64,000 nucleotides of DNA. Source: Alistipes senegalensis JC50 (lineage in GTDB: Bacteria; Bacteroidota; Bacteroidia; Bacteroidales; Rikenellaceae). The stretch is taken from positions 2,356,001 to 2,420,000 of the forward strand of contig NZ_CP102252.1 of NCBI RefSeq assembly GCF_025145645.1, given 5' to 3'. This document shows, piece after piece, positions 43,153-50,989 of this stretch; within the stretch, counting starts at the first letter, position 1, and each line of letters begins with the position of its first letter. A program made the position numbers and the translations under genes. The notes beneath the pieces were generated by a model. It saw only the letters and a list, made by a program, of their open reading frames with translations, had not been told where the DNA came from and ran no database searches.

Positions 43153-43662
43153 ATGGAAATAACACTCGAATTCATCGTCTTCGTCATTCTGGCGCTGTTC
43201 ATCGGCGTCAGCGCGATACTCGCCGTGACGACCAAGCGCATCCTGCGCGCTGCGACCTACCTGCTGTTCGTGCTTTTCGGCACGGCGGGCATCTATTTCC
43301 AGCTCAACTACTCGTTTCTCGGGGCCGTGCAGCTGCTGGTCTACGCCGGCGGCATCACGGTGCTCTACGTCTTCTCGATCCTGCTGACCTCGAGTCAGGG
43401 CGACAAGGCCGAGGACCTGAAAGGCTACAAGCTCTTCGCGGGACTGGCCGCCACGCTGGCGAGCCTCGGCATCTGCCTCTGGGTGATGCTCCGGCACGAC
43501 TTCAATCCCTCGCATTTCGAGCACGGCGAACTGCACGTGCAGACCATCGGGCACGCGCTGATGAGCCCGGAAAAGTACGGCTACGTACTGCCTTTCGAGG
43601 TCATCAGCATCCTGCTGCTGGCCTGCATCGTCGGCGGAATCCTCATCGCACGCAAACGCTAA
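43153..43662 (+). CDS. nuoJ: NADH-quinone oxidoreductase subunit J
   Basis: Membrane subunit with five predicted helices in 169 residues; conserved ATYLLFVLFGTAGIYFQLNYSFLGAVQLLVYAGGITVLYVFSILL (in part) with the LVYAGGI pi-bulge region. Confidence 0.94.
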   Translation: MEITLEFIVFVILALFIGVSAILAVTTKRILRAATYLLFVLFGTAGIYFQLNYSFLGAVQLLVYAGGITVLYVFSILLTSSQGDKAEDLKGYKLFAGLAATLASLGICLWVMLRHDFNPSHFEHGELHVQTIGHALMSPEKYGYVLPFEVISILLLACIVGGILIARKR

Positions 43663-43675
43663 AACAACTACGGCT

Positions 43676-43984
43676 ATGATAAAAATGGAATATTACCTTG
43701 TCGTCTCCACGATCCTGATGTTCGTGGGCATCTACGGGTTCGTCACGCGGCGCAACCTGCTGGCGATGCTGATCTCCGTGGAGCTGATTCTCAACTCGGT
43801 GGACATCAATTTCGTGGTGTTCAACCGCTTCCTCTTCCCCGAACAGCTCGAAGGCTTCTTCTTCACGCTCTTCGCCATCGGCATCAGCGCGGCGGAGACC
43901 GCCGTGGCCATCGCCATCATCATCAACATCTACCGCAACATCCGCAACATCGAGGTCAAGAGCCTGCGGGAGATGAAGTGGTAA
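43676..43984 (+). CDS. nuoK: NADH-quinone oxidoreductase subunit K
   Basis: Antiporter-related small membrane subunit with three helices. It shows RRNLLAMLISVELILNSVDINFV with the key glutamate and AAETAVAIAIIINIYRN with the second. 102 residues from 43676, or 99 from the ATG at 43685, which looks more typical (MEYYLVVSTI). Confidence 0.95.
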   Translation: MIKMEYYLVVSTILMFVGIYGFVTRRNLLAMLISVELILNSVDINFVVFNRFLFPEQLEGFFFTLFAIGISAAETAVAIAIIINIYRNIRNIEVKSLREMKW

Positions 43985-43997
43985 CAAACGCTTCGCT

Positions 43998-45890
43998 ATG
44001 GAATATACGATCCTGATACTTTTGCTGCCGTTCGTGAGCTTCCTCGTGCTGGGGCTCGCGGGCATGAAGATGCGCCCCGTCGCAGCGGGCCTCGTCGGCA
44101 CGGCCGTGCTGGCCGCGGTGGCGCTGCTGAGTTATTACACGGCTTTCGAATACTTCTCGGCCGGGCGCGACGCCGCGGGCGCGTTCCCGACCCTCGTCCC
44201 GTGGAACACCGTGTGGCTGCCCATCGGCGGGGAGCTGCACATCGACCTGGGCATCCTGCTCGATCCGATCTCGGTGATGATGCTCGTGGTGATCTCCACG
44301 GTCTCGCTGATGGTCCACGTCTACTCGCTGGGCTACATGAAGGGCGAACGGGGTTTCCAGCGCTACTATGCCTTCCTCTCGCTCTTCACGATGAGCATGA
44401 TGGGGCTGGTGGTCGCCACCAACATCTTCCAGATGTACCTCTTCTGGGAGCTGGTGGGCGTGAGCTCCTACCTGCTGATCGGCTTCTACTACACGAAGCC
44501 GGAGGCCGTGGCCGCGTCGAAGAAGGCTTTCATCGTGACGCGCTTCGCCGACCTGGGCTTCCTCGTCGGCATCCTCGTCTACGGCTACTACGCCGGGACC
44601 TTCTCCTTCACGCCTGCGGCGCAGACCCTCGCGGCCGCCGGGGCGATGATCCCGCTGGCTCTGGGGCTGATGTTCGTCGGCGGTGCGGGCAAGAGCGCCA
44701 TGTTCCCGCTGCACATCTGGCTGCCCGACGCTATGGAGGGCCCGACGCCCGTGTCGGCGCTGATCCATGCCGCCACGATGGTCGTGGCGGGCGTCTACCT
44801 CGTGGCGCGGATGTTCCCGCTCTTCATCGGCTACGCTCCCGAGGTGTTGCATTGGACGGCCTATGTCGGGGCCTTCACGGCGCTTTACGCCGCCGTCGTG
44901 GCCTGCGTGCAGAGCGACATCAAACGGGTGCTGGCGTTCAGCACCATTTCGCAGATCGGCTTTATGATCGTGGCGCTGGGCGTCTGCACCTCGGCCGATC
45001 CCCACACGGGCGGACTGGGCTACATGGCCTCGATGTTCCACCTCTTCACCCACGCGATGTTCAAGGCCCTGCTGTTTCTCGGCGCGGGGTGTATCATCCA
45101 TGCGGTGCACTCCAACGAGATGTCGGCGATGGGCGGCCTGCGGCGTTACATGCCGCTGACCCATGCGACGTTCCTCGTGGCGTGCCTCGCCATTGCGGGC
45201 ATCTGGCCCCTGAGCGGATTCTTCTCCAAGGACGAGATACTGACCGCCTGTTTCGCCTTTTCGCCCGTAATGGGGTGGACGATGACCGCCATTGCGGGCC
45301 TCACGGCGTTCTACATGTTCCGCCTCTACTACGGCATCTTCTGGGGCACCGAAAACCGCGAACTCCATGCCGCGCATACGCCGCACGAAGCTCCGCTGAC
45401 GATGACCCTGCCGCTCGTGTTCCTCGCGGCGGTGACCTGCGTCGCTGGATTCATACCTTTCGGGAAGTTCGTTTCGAGCGACGGCGCGGCCTACGCCATC
45501 CATATCGACCGGGGCGTCGCTGCCGTCAGCCTCTGCGTGGCCGCCGCGGCCATCGCGCTGGCGACGTGGATGTACGCCCGCGATAAACAGCCCGTGGCGG
45601 ACAGGCTGGCCGCGACGTTCAGCGGCCTGCACCGCGCGGCCTACCGCCGTTTCTACATCGACGAGGTTTATCAGTTCATCACCCACCGCGTGATCTTCGC
45701 CTGCATCTCGACGCCCGTCGCGTGGTTCGACCGCCACGTGGTCGATGGCTTCATGGACCTCCTTGCCCGGGGCGCCAACGGCGCCGCCTGGCTCATCCGC
45801 GACATGCAGAGCGGCAGCGTGCAGCGTTACTGCATCTGGTTCCTCGGCGGTGCGCTGAGCCTCACGATCCTGATCCTTTTAATCTGCTAA
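43998..45890 (+). CDS. nuoL: NADH-quinone oxidoreductase subunit L
   Basis: Largest antiporter-like pumping subunit, 630 residues. Motifs: FLFWELVGVSSYLLIGFYY with the essential glutamate, GKSAMFPLHIWLPDAMEGPTPVSALIHAATMV (in part) with the pumping lysine, and the H-rich segment MASMFHLFTHAMFKALLFLGAG. The long lateral helix is in the C-terminal 150 residues. Confidence 0.97.
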   Translation: MEYTILILLLPFVSFLVLGLAGMKMRPVAAGLVGTAVLAAVALLSYYTAFEYFSAGRDAAGAFPTLVPWNTVWLPIGGELHIDLGILLDPISVMMLVVISTVSLMVHVYSLGYMKGERGFQRYYAFLSLFTMSMMGLVVATNIFQMYLFWELVGVSSYLLIGFYYTKPEAVAASKKAFIVTRFADLGFLVGILVYGYYAGTFSFTPAAQTLAAAGAMIPLALGLMFVGGAGKSAMFPLHIWLPDAMEGPTPVSALIHAATMVVAGVYLVARMFPLFIGYAPEVLHWTAYVGAFTALYAAVVACVQSDIKRVLAFSTISQIGFMIVALGVCTSADPHTGGLGYMASMFHLFTHAMFKALLFLGAGCIIHAVHSNEMSAMGGLRRYMPLTHATFLVACLAIAGIWPLSGFFSKDEILTACFAFSPVMGWTMTAIAGLTAFYMFRLYYGIFWGTENRELHAAHTPHEAPLTMTLPLVFLAAVTCVAGFIPFGKFVSSDGAAYAIHIDRGVAAVSLCVAAAAIALATWMYARDKQPVADRLAATFSGLHRAAYRRFYIDEVYQFITHRVIFACISTPVAWFDRHVVDGFMDLLARGANGAAWLIRDMQSGSVQRYCIWFLGGALSLTILILLIC

Positions 45891-45903
45891 TCGGAAAGTC
45901 GTT

Positions 45904-47388
45904 ATGAATATACTATCCCTCTTCCCGGCCGTCCCGCTCGTGATGATGCTGGGGTTGTGGCTCTCGAAATCGACGCGGCAGATCCACGCCGTGATGGTCG
46001 CCGGCTCCTCGCTGCTCCTGGCGCTGGCCGTCGTGCTCGTGGTGCAGTACCTCGGGCTGCGCGGCGCGGGCGAGACGGCCCCGATGCTCTTCACCGCCAG
46101 CCGCGTGTGGTATGCGCCGCTCAATATCCACTACGCCGTGGGCGTCGATGGCATTTCGGTGGCGATGCTCCTGCTGTCGGCCATTATCGTCTTCACGGGC
46201 ACGTTCGCATCGTGGCAGATGAAAACCGATGTCAAAGCCTATTTCCTCTGGTTCTGCCTGCTGAGCGTGGGCGTCTTCGGGTTCTTCGTTTCGGTGGACC
46301 TCTTCACGATGTTCATGTTCTACGAAGTGGCGCTGATCCCGATGTATCTGCTGATCGGTGTCTGGGGCAGCGGCCGCAAGGAGTATGCGGCCATGAAACT
46401 CACGCTGATGCTCATGGGCGGTTCGGCGCTGCTGCTGATCGGCATTCTGGGCATCTATTTCGGCGCGGGTGCCACGACGATGAACATTCAGGAGATTGCT
46501 GCCCTGCACAACATCCCGCTGTCGTTGCAGCGCATCTGGTTCCCGCTGGTGTTCGTGGGCTTCGGCGTGCTGGGGGCCCTGTTCCCGTTCCACACATGGA
46601 GCCCCGACGGCCACGCCTCGGCCCCGACGGCCGTGTCGATGCTCCACGCCGGGGTGCTGATGAAGCTGGGCGGATACGGCTGCTTTCGGGTGGCCATGTA
46701 CCTCCTGCCCGACGCTGCGCAGGAGCTGAGCTGGATATTCATCGTCCTGACGACGGTTTCGGTCGTCTACGGTGCTTTCGCGGCCTGCGTGCAGACCGAC
46801 CTGAAGTACATCAACGCCTACTCCTCGGTGTCGCACTGCGGGCTGGTGCTCTTCGCCGTGCTGATGATGAACACCGCGGCCGGCACGGGCGCCGTGCTCC
46901 AGATGCTGAGCCACGGCCTGATGACGGCCCTCTTCTTCGCCCTGATCGGCATGATCTACGGCCGCACCCACACGCGCGACATCCGCCAGCTGGGCGGACT
47001 GATGAAGGTGATGCCCTTCCTTGCGGTGGGTTACGTGATCGCGGGCCTCGCCAACCTCGGACTCCCGGGCCTGAGCGGCTTCGTGGCCGAGATGACCATC
47101 TTCAACGGTGCGTTCATGCACGCCGACACGTTCCACCGCGTGGTCACGGTCGTCGCCTGCACGTCGATCGTCATCACGGCGGTCTACATCCTGCGCGTCG
47201 TCGGGAAGATCCTCTACGGCACGTGCGACAACCCCGGGCACCTCAAACTCACCGACGCCACGTGGGACGAACGCCTTTCGGTCGTCTGCCTCGTCGCGGC
47301 CATCGCCGGCATGGGGCTCGCGCCGCTGTGGGTGAGCGACATGATCCGCGGCAGCGTTTCGGAAATCATTGCACACATTTTGAGTTAA
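45904..47388 (+). CDS. nuoM: NADH-quinone oxidoreductase subunit M
   Basis: Second antiporter-like pumping subunit, 494 residues with about 14 helices. Typical: FMFYEVALIPMYLLIGVWG (glutamate in TM5), FHTWSPDGHASAPTAVSMLHAGVLMKLGGYG (in part; lysine), and LGLPGLSGFVAEMTIF. Confidence 0.97.
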   Translation: MNILSLFPAVPLVMMLGLWLSKSTRQIHAVMVAGSSLLLALAVVLVVQYLGLRGAGETAPMLFTASRVWYAPLNIHYAVGVDGISVAMLLLSAIIVFTGTFASWQMKTDVKAYFLWFCLLSVGVFGFFVSVDLFTMFMFYEVALIPMYLLIGVWGSGRKEYAAMKLTLMLMGGSALLLIGILGIYFGAGATTMNIQEIAALHNIPLSLQRIWFPLVFVGFGVLGALFPFHTWSPDGHASAPTAVSMLHAGVLMKLGGYGCFRVAMYLLPDAAQELSWIFIVLTTVSVVYGAFAACVQTDLKYINAYSSVSHCGLVLFAVLMMNTAAGTGAVLQMLSHGLMTALFFALIGMIYGRTHTRDIRQLGGLMKVMPFLAVGYVIAGLANLGLPGLSGFVAEMTIFNGAFMHADTFHRVVTVVACTSIVITAVYILRVVGKILYGTCDNPGHLKLTDATWDERLSVVCLVAAIAGMGLAPLWVSDMIRGSVSEIIAHILS

Positions 47389-47394
47389 GCGACT

Positions 47395-48822
47395 ATGGAT
47401 TACACCTCGATATTTACGCTGATGCGGGCCGAAGTGACCCTCACGGCAATCCTCGTCCTCGTATTTCTCTACGACCTCGTCGCCGGGGAGCGCGGACGCC
47501 GCCGGTTTTCGGCCGTGGTCTGCGGCCTGCTCGCTGTGCAGACGGCGGTCTGCCTCCTTCCGGGCGGAGAGGGCGAAGCGTTCGGCGGGATGTTTCAGTA
47601 CCATCCGATGCACGGCATCGTCAAGGGCATTCTCGCCGCGGGTGCACTCGTCGTCTGCTTACAGGCGAACACCTGGCTGCGGCGCGAGGATACGCGCCAC
47701 AAGCAGGGCGAATTCTACATCCTGACCCTCTCGACGCTGCTGGGCATGTATTTCATGATCGGCGCAGGCAATTTCCTGCTCTTCTTCATCGGGCTGGAGC
47801 TGGCCTCGGTGCCGGCGGCCTGTCTGGTGGCTTTCGACAAATACAAGCGCTATTCGGCCGAGGCCGGAGCCAAGTACATCCTCTGCGCGCTGTTTTCGAG
47901 CGGCCTGATGCTCTACGGCATCTCGTTCCTCTACGGAACCACCGGAACGCTCTATTTCGGCGACATGGCGGCCCGCCTCGACGGTTCGCCGCTGCAGGTG
48001 ATGGCGCTGGTCTTCTTCTTCTCGGGGCTCGGGTTCAAGATCTCGCTCGTGCCGTTCCACCTCTGGACCGCCGACACCTATCAGGGGGCGCCCACGGCGG
48101 TGACCTCCTACCTTTCGGTGGTGTCGAAGGGCGCCGCGGCGTTCGTGCTGCTGGCGGTGCTCGTGAAGGTCTTCGCGCCGATGGTCCGGGAGTGGCAGAC
48201 GCTGCTTTGGATCGTCACCGTGCTGAGCATCACCGTCGCCAACCTCTTCGCCATCCGGCAGAAGGACCTTAAACGCTTCATGGCCTTTTCGTCCATCTCG
48301 CAGGCCGGCTATATCATGTTGGCCGTCATCGGCGGTAGCGCCCTCGGCATGACCTCGCTGGTCTTCTACGTGCTGGTCTACATGGCCGCGAACCTCGCGG
48401 TGTTCGGCGTCCTGTCGGCCGTCGAGCAGCAGACCGGCGGCAAGGTGGGGATGGAGGACTACAACGGTTTCTACAAGACCAATCCCCGGCTGGCGGTGGG
48501 GATGACGCTCGCGCTCTTCTCGCTGGCGGGAATCCCGCCCTTCGCGGGCTTCTTCTCGAAATTCTTCGTCTTCGCGGCGGCTTTCGAGGGCGGATTCCGC
48601 TGGCTGGTCTTCATCGCGCTGATCAACACCGTGATCTCGCTCTACTACTACCTGCTGATCGTCAAGGCGATCTACATCACCCCCAACGATACGCCGATCG
48701 CCGCGTTCCGCACCGACCGCTGCACGCGCATCGGTCTGGCAGTTTGCATGGCCGGGGTGTTGCTGCTGGGCGCCGTGAGCGCCGTTTACGACGGCATCAA
48801 CCTCTTCGCGTTCGGGCTCTGA
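47395..48822 (+). CDS. nuoN: NADH-quinone oxidoreductase subunit N
   Basis: Third antiporter-like pumping subunit, 475 residues. It shows FFIGLELASVPAACLVAFDK, SLVPFHLWTADTYQGAPTAVTSYLSVVSK (in part) with the conserved lysine, and SLAGIPPFAGFFSKFFVF. Last gene of the operon, followed by a hairpin at 48844-48869. Confidence 0.96.
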   Translation: MDYTSIFTLMRAEVTLTAILVLVFLYDLVAGERGRRRFSAVVCGLLAVQTAVCLLPGGEGEAFGGMFQYHPMHGIVKGILAAGALVVCLQANTWLRREDTRHKQGEFYILTLSTLLGMYFMIGAGNFLLFFIGLELASVPAACLVAFDKYKRYSAEAGAKYILCALFSSGLMLYGISFLYGTTGTLYFGDMAARLDGSPLQVMALVFFFSGLGFKISLVPFHLWTADTYQGAPTAVTSYLSVVSKGAAAFVLLAVLVKVFAPMVREWQTLLWIVTVLSITVANLFAIRQKDLKRFMAFSSISQAGYIMLAVIGGSALGMTSLVFYVLVYMAANLAVFGVLSAVEQQTGGKVGMEDYNGFYKTNPRLAVGMTLALFSLAGIPPFAGFFSKFFVFAAAFEGGFRWLVFIALINTVISLYYYLLIVKAIYITPNDTPIAAFRTDRCTRIGLAVCMAGVLLLGAVSAVYDGINLFAFGL

Positions 48823-48843
48823 TCCCGGACCCGGACGGCATGT

Positions 48844-48869
48844 GCGGGGCGCGGAAAACCGCGCCCCGC
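48844..48869 (+). terminator. Terminator-like hairpin after nuoN
   Basis: GCGGGGCGCGG, loop AAAA, CCGCGCCCCGC: a perfect 11-pair stem followed by GCTTTCG. Confidence 0.75.
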
Positions 48870-48970
48870 GCTTTCGACGGAGCCCCCGGACGGGGCATAT
48901 TTCGCCCGGGAGTGCGGAATTTGCGGGATTTGTCGTATTTTTGCAACCGAAACAACGCTGAACAGGATTG

Positions 48971-50518
48971 ATGATCTCTTTCGAACGCCTCGGAATTACC
49001 CCCCCCCGCCTGATTTGGGCCGGGTGTCTGGTCACGCTGCTATACGCCGCTTTCAGCCTGGGCACCTACCATCCCGACGAACATTTCCAGATACTCGAAT
49101 ACGCCCATATGAAGCTCTTCGGGACCCCTACGCCGGATCATCTGCCGTGGGAGTACCTCTTGCAGATGCGCCCCGGCATACAGCCGTTCGTGGCGTGGGC
49201 CGTCGGGAAAGGACTGCTGGCCGCGGGGATCTATTCGCCCTTCGCCGTGGTTTTCGTGCTCCAGTTGCTGAGCGGAGCCCTTTCGGCCGCCGCGCTGCTG
49301 TTCTTCTACCGCACGGTGCGCGATGACCTGCGCGACGAGAATGCCCGCTGCTGGTTCCTGCTGCTGGGATTTTTCCTTTGGTACCTGGCCTACCTCCACG
49401 TCCATTTCAACGCCGAGATGATCTCGGGCAACCTGCTCCTGCTGCTGGCGGCGCTCACGATGCGCTGCCATAGGGCCGTGGGCCGGCGGGAGTTCGGCCG
49501 GGGCGTGCTGCTGGGCATGACCGCGGGACTGACTTTCGCGGTGCGGTTCCAGATGGGATTCGCGCTGTTGGGCTACGGCATCTGGCTGTTGGTGTTCCAC
49601 CGCCGCCGGAAGCTCTATGCCGGGATGGTTCCGGGCGTTCTGGTCGTGCTGGCGCTCGGGATGCTGACCGACCGCTGGCTCTACGGCGAGTGGACCCTTA
49701 CGCCGGTGAACTACCTGCGCGAGAACATCCTCAACGAGAATATGCTCAAATTCGGGACCTCGCCGTGGTGGTACTACTTCACCGAGCCGTTCACCGAGGG
49801 CGGCTATGTCTACGGACCGTTGGCGCTGGTTGCTGCGGTTTGGTTCTTTTGGCGCCGTCCCCGGCATGTCGTGACGTGGATGCTCGTGCCGTTCCTGCTG
49901 GTGCACTTCTTTCTGGGGCACAAGGAGCTGCGGTTCTTCTTCCCGGCGCTCTTCTTCGCCCCCTGGTTCATCGTGCTGATGTTCCGCGAGCTGCCCCGCA
50001 GGTGGTTCGGGGCCCGGGTCTGGCGTTACGTGCTGGGAGCGCTCGTCGCGGTCAACGCGGGCATCATGGGCTACTGCCTGGCGCAGCCCCGTCCGGAGAT
50101 CTGTTTCTACAAGATGATGCAGGAGTATTGCCGCGGCAAAAAGGAGGTCGTGGCCCTCGGGCTGGTTCCCACGGGCGTCGGATACGGGTATATCGAGGAT
50201 ATTTTGGAACCCGGCCGCATCGTGGAGATCCGGTTCTACATGCCCCGGAACCTCCGGCCGCTCTGTTTCGACACGCAGGAGGCGCTCGAAGCGGCGGTTC
50301 CCGCGTTGCAGGCCCCGGACCGGCAGCTGATGGTGCTTTCGCACTGCTGGTGGCTGGACACGGAACTGTCCCTGCCGCTGAAAAAAGTCCCCTGGCGCCC
50401 CTATCCCGACTGGCTGGTGCGCTGTTTCAATTTCAACGACTGGACGCGCTTCGGCGCCCGCTATATGGGTGTCTGGGAGGTGGAACCGACGGCCGCGGCC
50501 GCTCCGGAAGCCGTCTGA
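48971..50518 (+). CDS. GT22-like (ALG9/PIG-B type) mannosyltransferase
   Basis: Polytopic lipid-linked glycosyltransferase of 515 residues with about ten membrane segments. The first luminal loop has HPDEHFQILEYAHMKLFG, then LPWEYLLQMRPGIQPFV, the HPDE and W-E-RPG signatures of ALG9/PIG-B-like GT22 enzymes. Nine C residues in codons 10-13 make the frame easy to lose by slippage. A -7-like TATTTTTG at 48936-48943 lacks a clear -33 box. Acceptor unknown; a surface glycan or glycolipid is likely. Confidence 0.8.
   Translation: MISFERLGITPPRLIWAGCLVTLLYAAFSLGTYHPDEHFQILEYAHMKLFGTPTPDHLPWEYLLQMRPGIQPFVAWAVGKGLLAAGIYSPFAVVFVLQLLSGALSAAALLFFYRTVRDDLRDENARCWFLLLGFFLWYLAYLHVHFNAEMISGNLLLLLAALTMRCHRAVGRREFGRGVLLGMTAGLTFAVRFQMGFALLGYGIWLLVFHRRRKLYAGMVPGVLVVLALGMLTDRWLYGEWTLTPVNYLRENILNENMLKFGTSPWWYYFTEPFTEGGYVYGPLALVAAVWFFWRRPRHVVTWMLVPFLLVHFFLGHKELRFFFPALFFAPWFIVLMFRELPRRWFGARVWRYVLGALVAVNAGIMGYCLAQPRPEICFYKMMQEYCRGKKEVVALGLVPTGVGYGYIEDILEPGRIVEIRFYMPRNLRPLCFDTQEALEAAVPALQAPDRQLMVLSHCWWLDTELSLPLKKVPWRPYPDWLVRCFNFNDWTRFGARYMGVWEVEPTAAAAPEAV
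48999..49007 (+). repeat. C9 tract inside the mannosyltransferase coding start
   Basis: The codons ACC CCC CCC CGC supply nine consecutive C residues. With eight C the next in-frame codons are GCC TGA (stop). With ten C the frame runs on to a stop near 49326. Confidence 0.85.
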
Positions 50519-50989
50519 CTACCGTTTCTCCAGCGCGAGCAGCTGCTCCTTAACGTCGAGGCCCCCGGCATATCCCGTGAGCTTGCCGTCGTAGCCGATG
50601 ACCCGGTGGCAGGGGACGACGATCACGATCGGATTGCGGTTGTTGGCCATGCCGACGGCCCGGAACGACTGGTTGTGGCCGATCTGGATGGCGATCTGTT
50701 TGTAGGTGCGGGTCTCGCCGTAGGGGATGGTGCGCAGCGCCTCCCAGACCTTCTGCTGGAAAGGCGTCCCTTCGGGGGCGAGGGGCAGCGTGAATTTGCG
50801 CCGCGAGCCTGCGAAATACTCCCCGATCTCTTCGGAGGCCTTGCGCAGCAGGGGAGTGGCTTCCGCCGCGGTGCAGCGTGCGGAGCCCTCCGGGACCTCC
50901 GTGCCGAATCGGATGGCCGTCACGGCTTTCTTCGTCGCCGTGACCGTCAGCGGGCCGATCGGCGTTTCGAGTTGCATGGAATACGTCAT
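50519..50989 (-). CDS. ogt: Methylated-DNA--protein-cysteine methyltransferase
   Basis: Suicide repair protein that takes the methyl group from O6-methylguanine onto its own cysteine. The 156-residue protein has the active site VVPCHRVIGYDG and the helix-turn-helix with the arginine finger (YKQIAIQIGHNQSFRAVGMANNRNP, in part). ATG at 50989, overlapping the dipeptidyl peptidase stop by four bases (ATGA), so the two are translationally coupled; MQLETPIG five residues on is an alternative start. Confidence 0.95.
   Translation of the reverse strand: MTYSMQLETPIGPLTVTATKKAVTAIRFGTEVPEGSARCTAAEATPLLRKASEEIGEYFAGSRRKFTLPLAPEGTPFQQKVWEALRTIPYGETRTYKQIAIQIGHNQSFRAVGMANNRNPIVIVVPCHRVIGYDGKLTGYAGGLDVKEQLLALEKR

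Noticed and set aside
43956..45737. 593-codon open frame opposite nuoL
   Set aside because: Antisense shadow of a strongly conserved subunit; composition is extreme (His, Arg, Glu) and no domain is visible.
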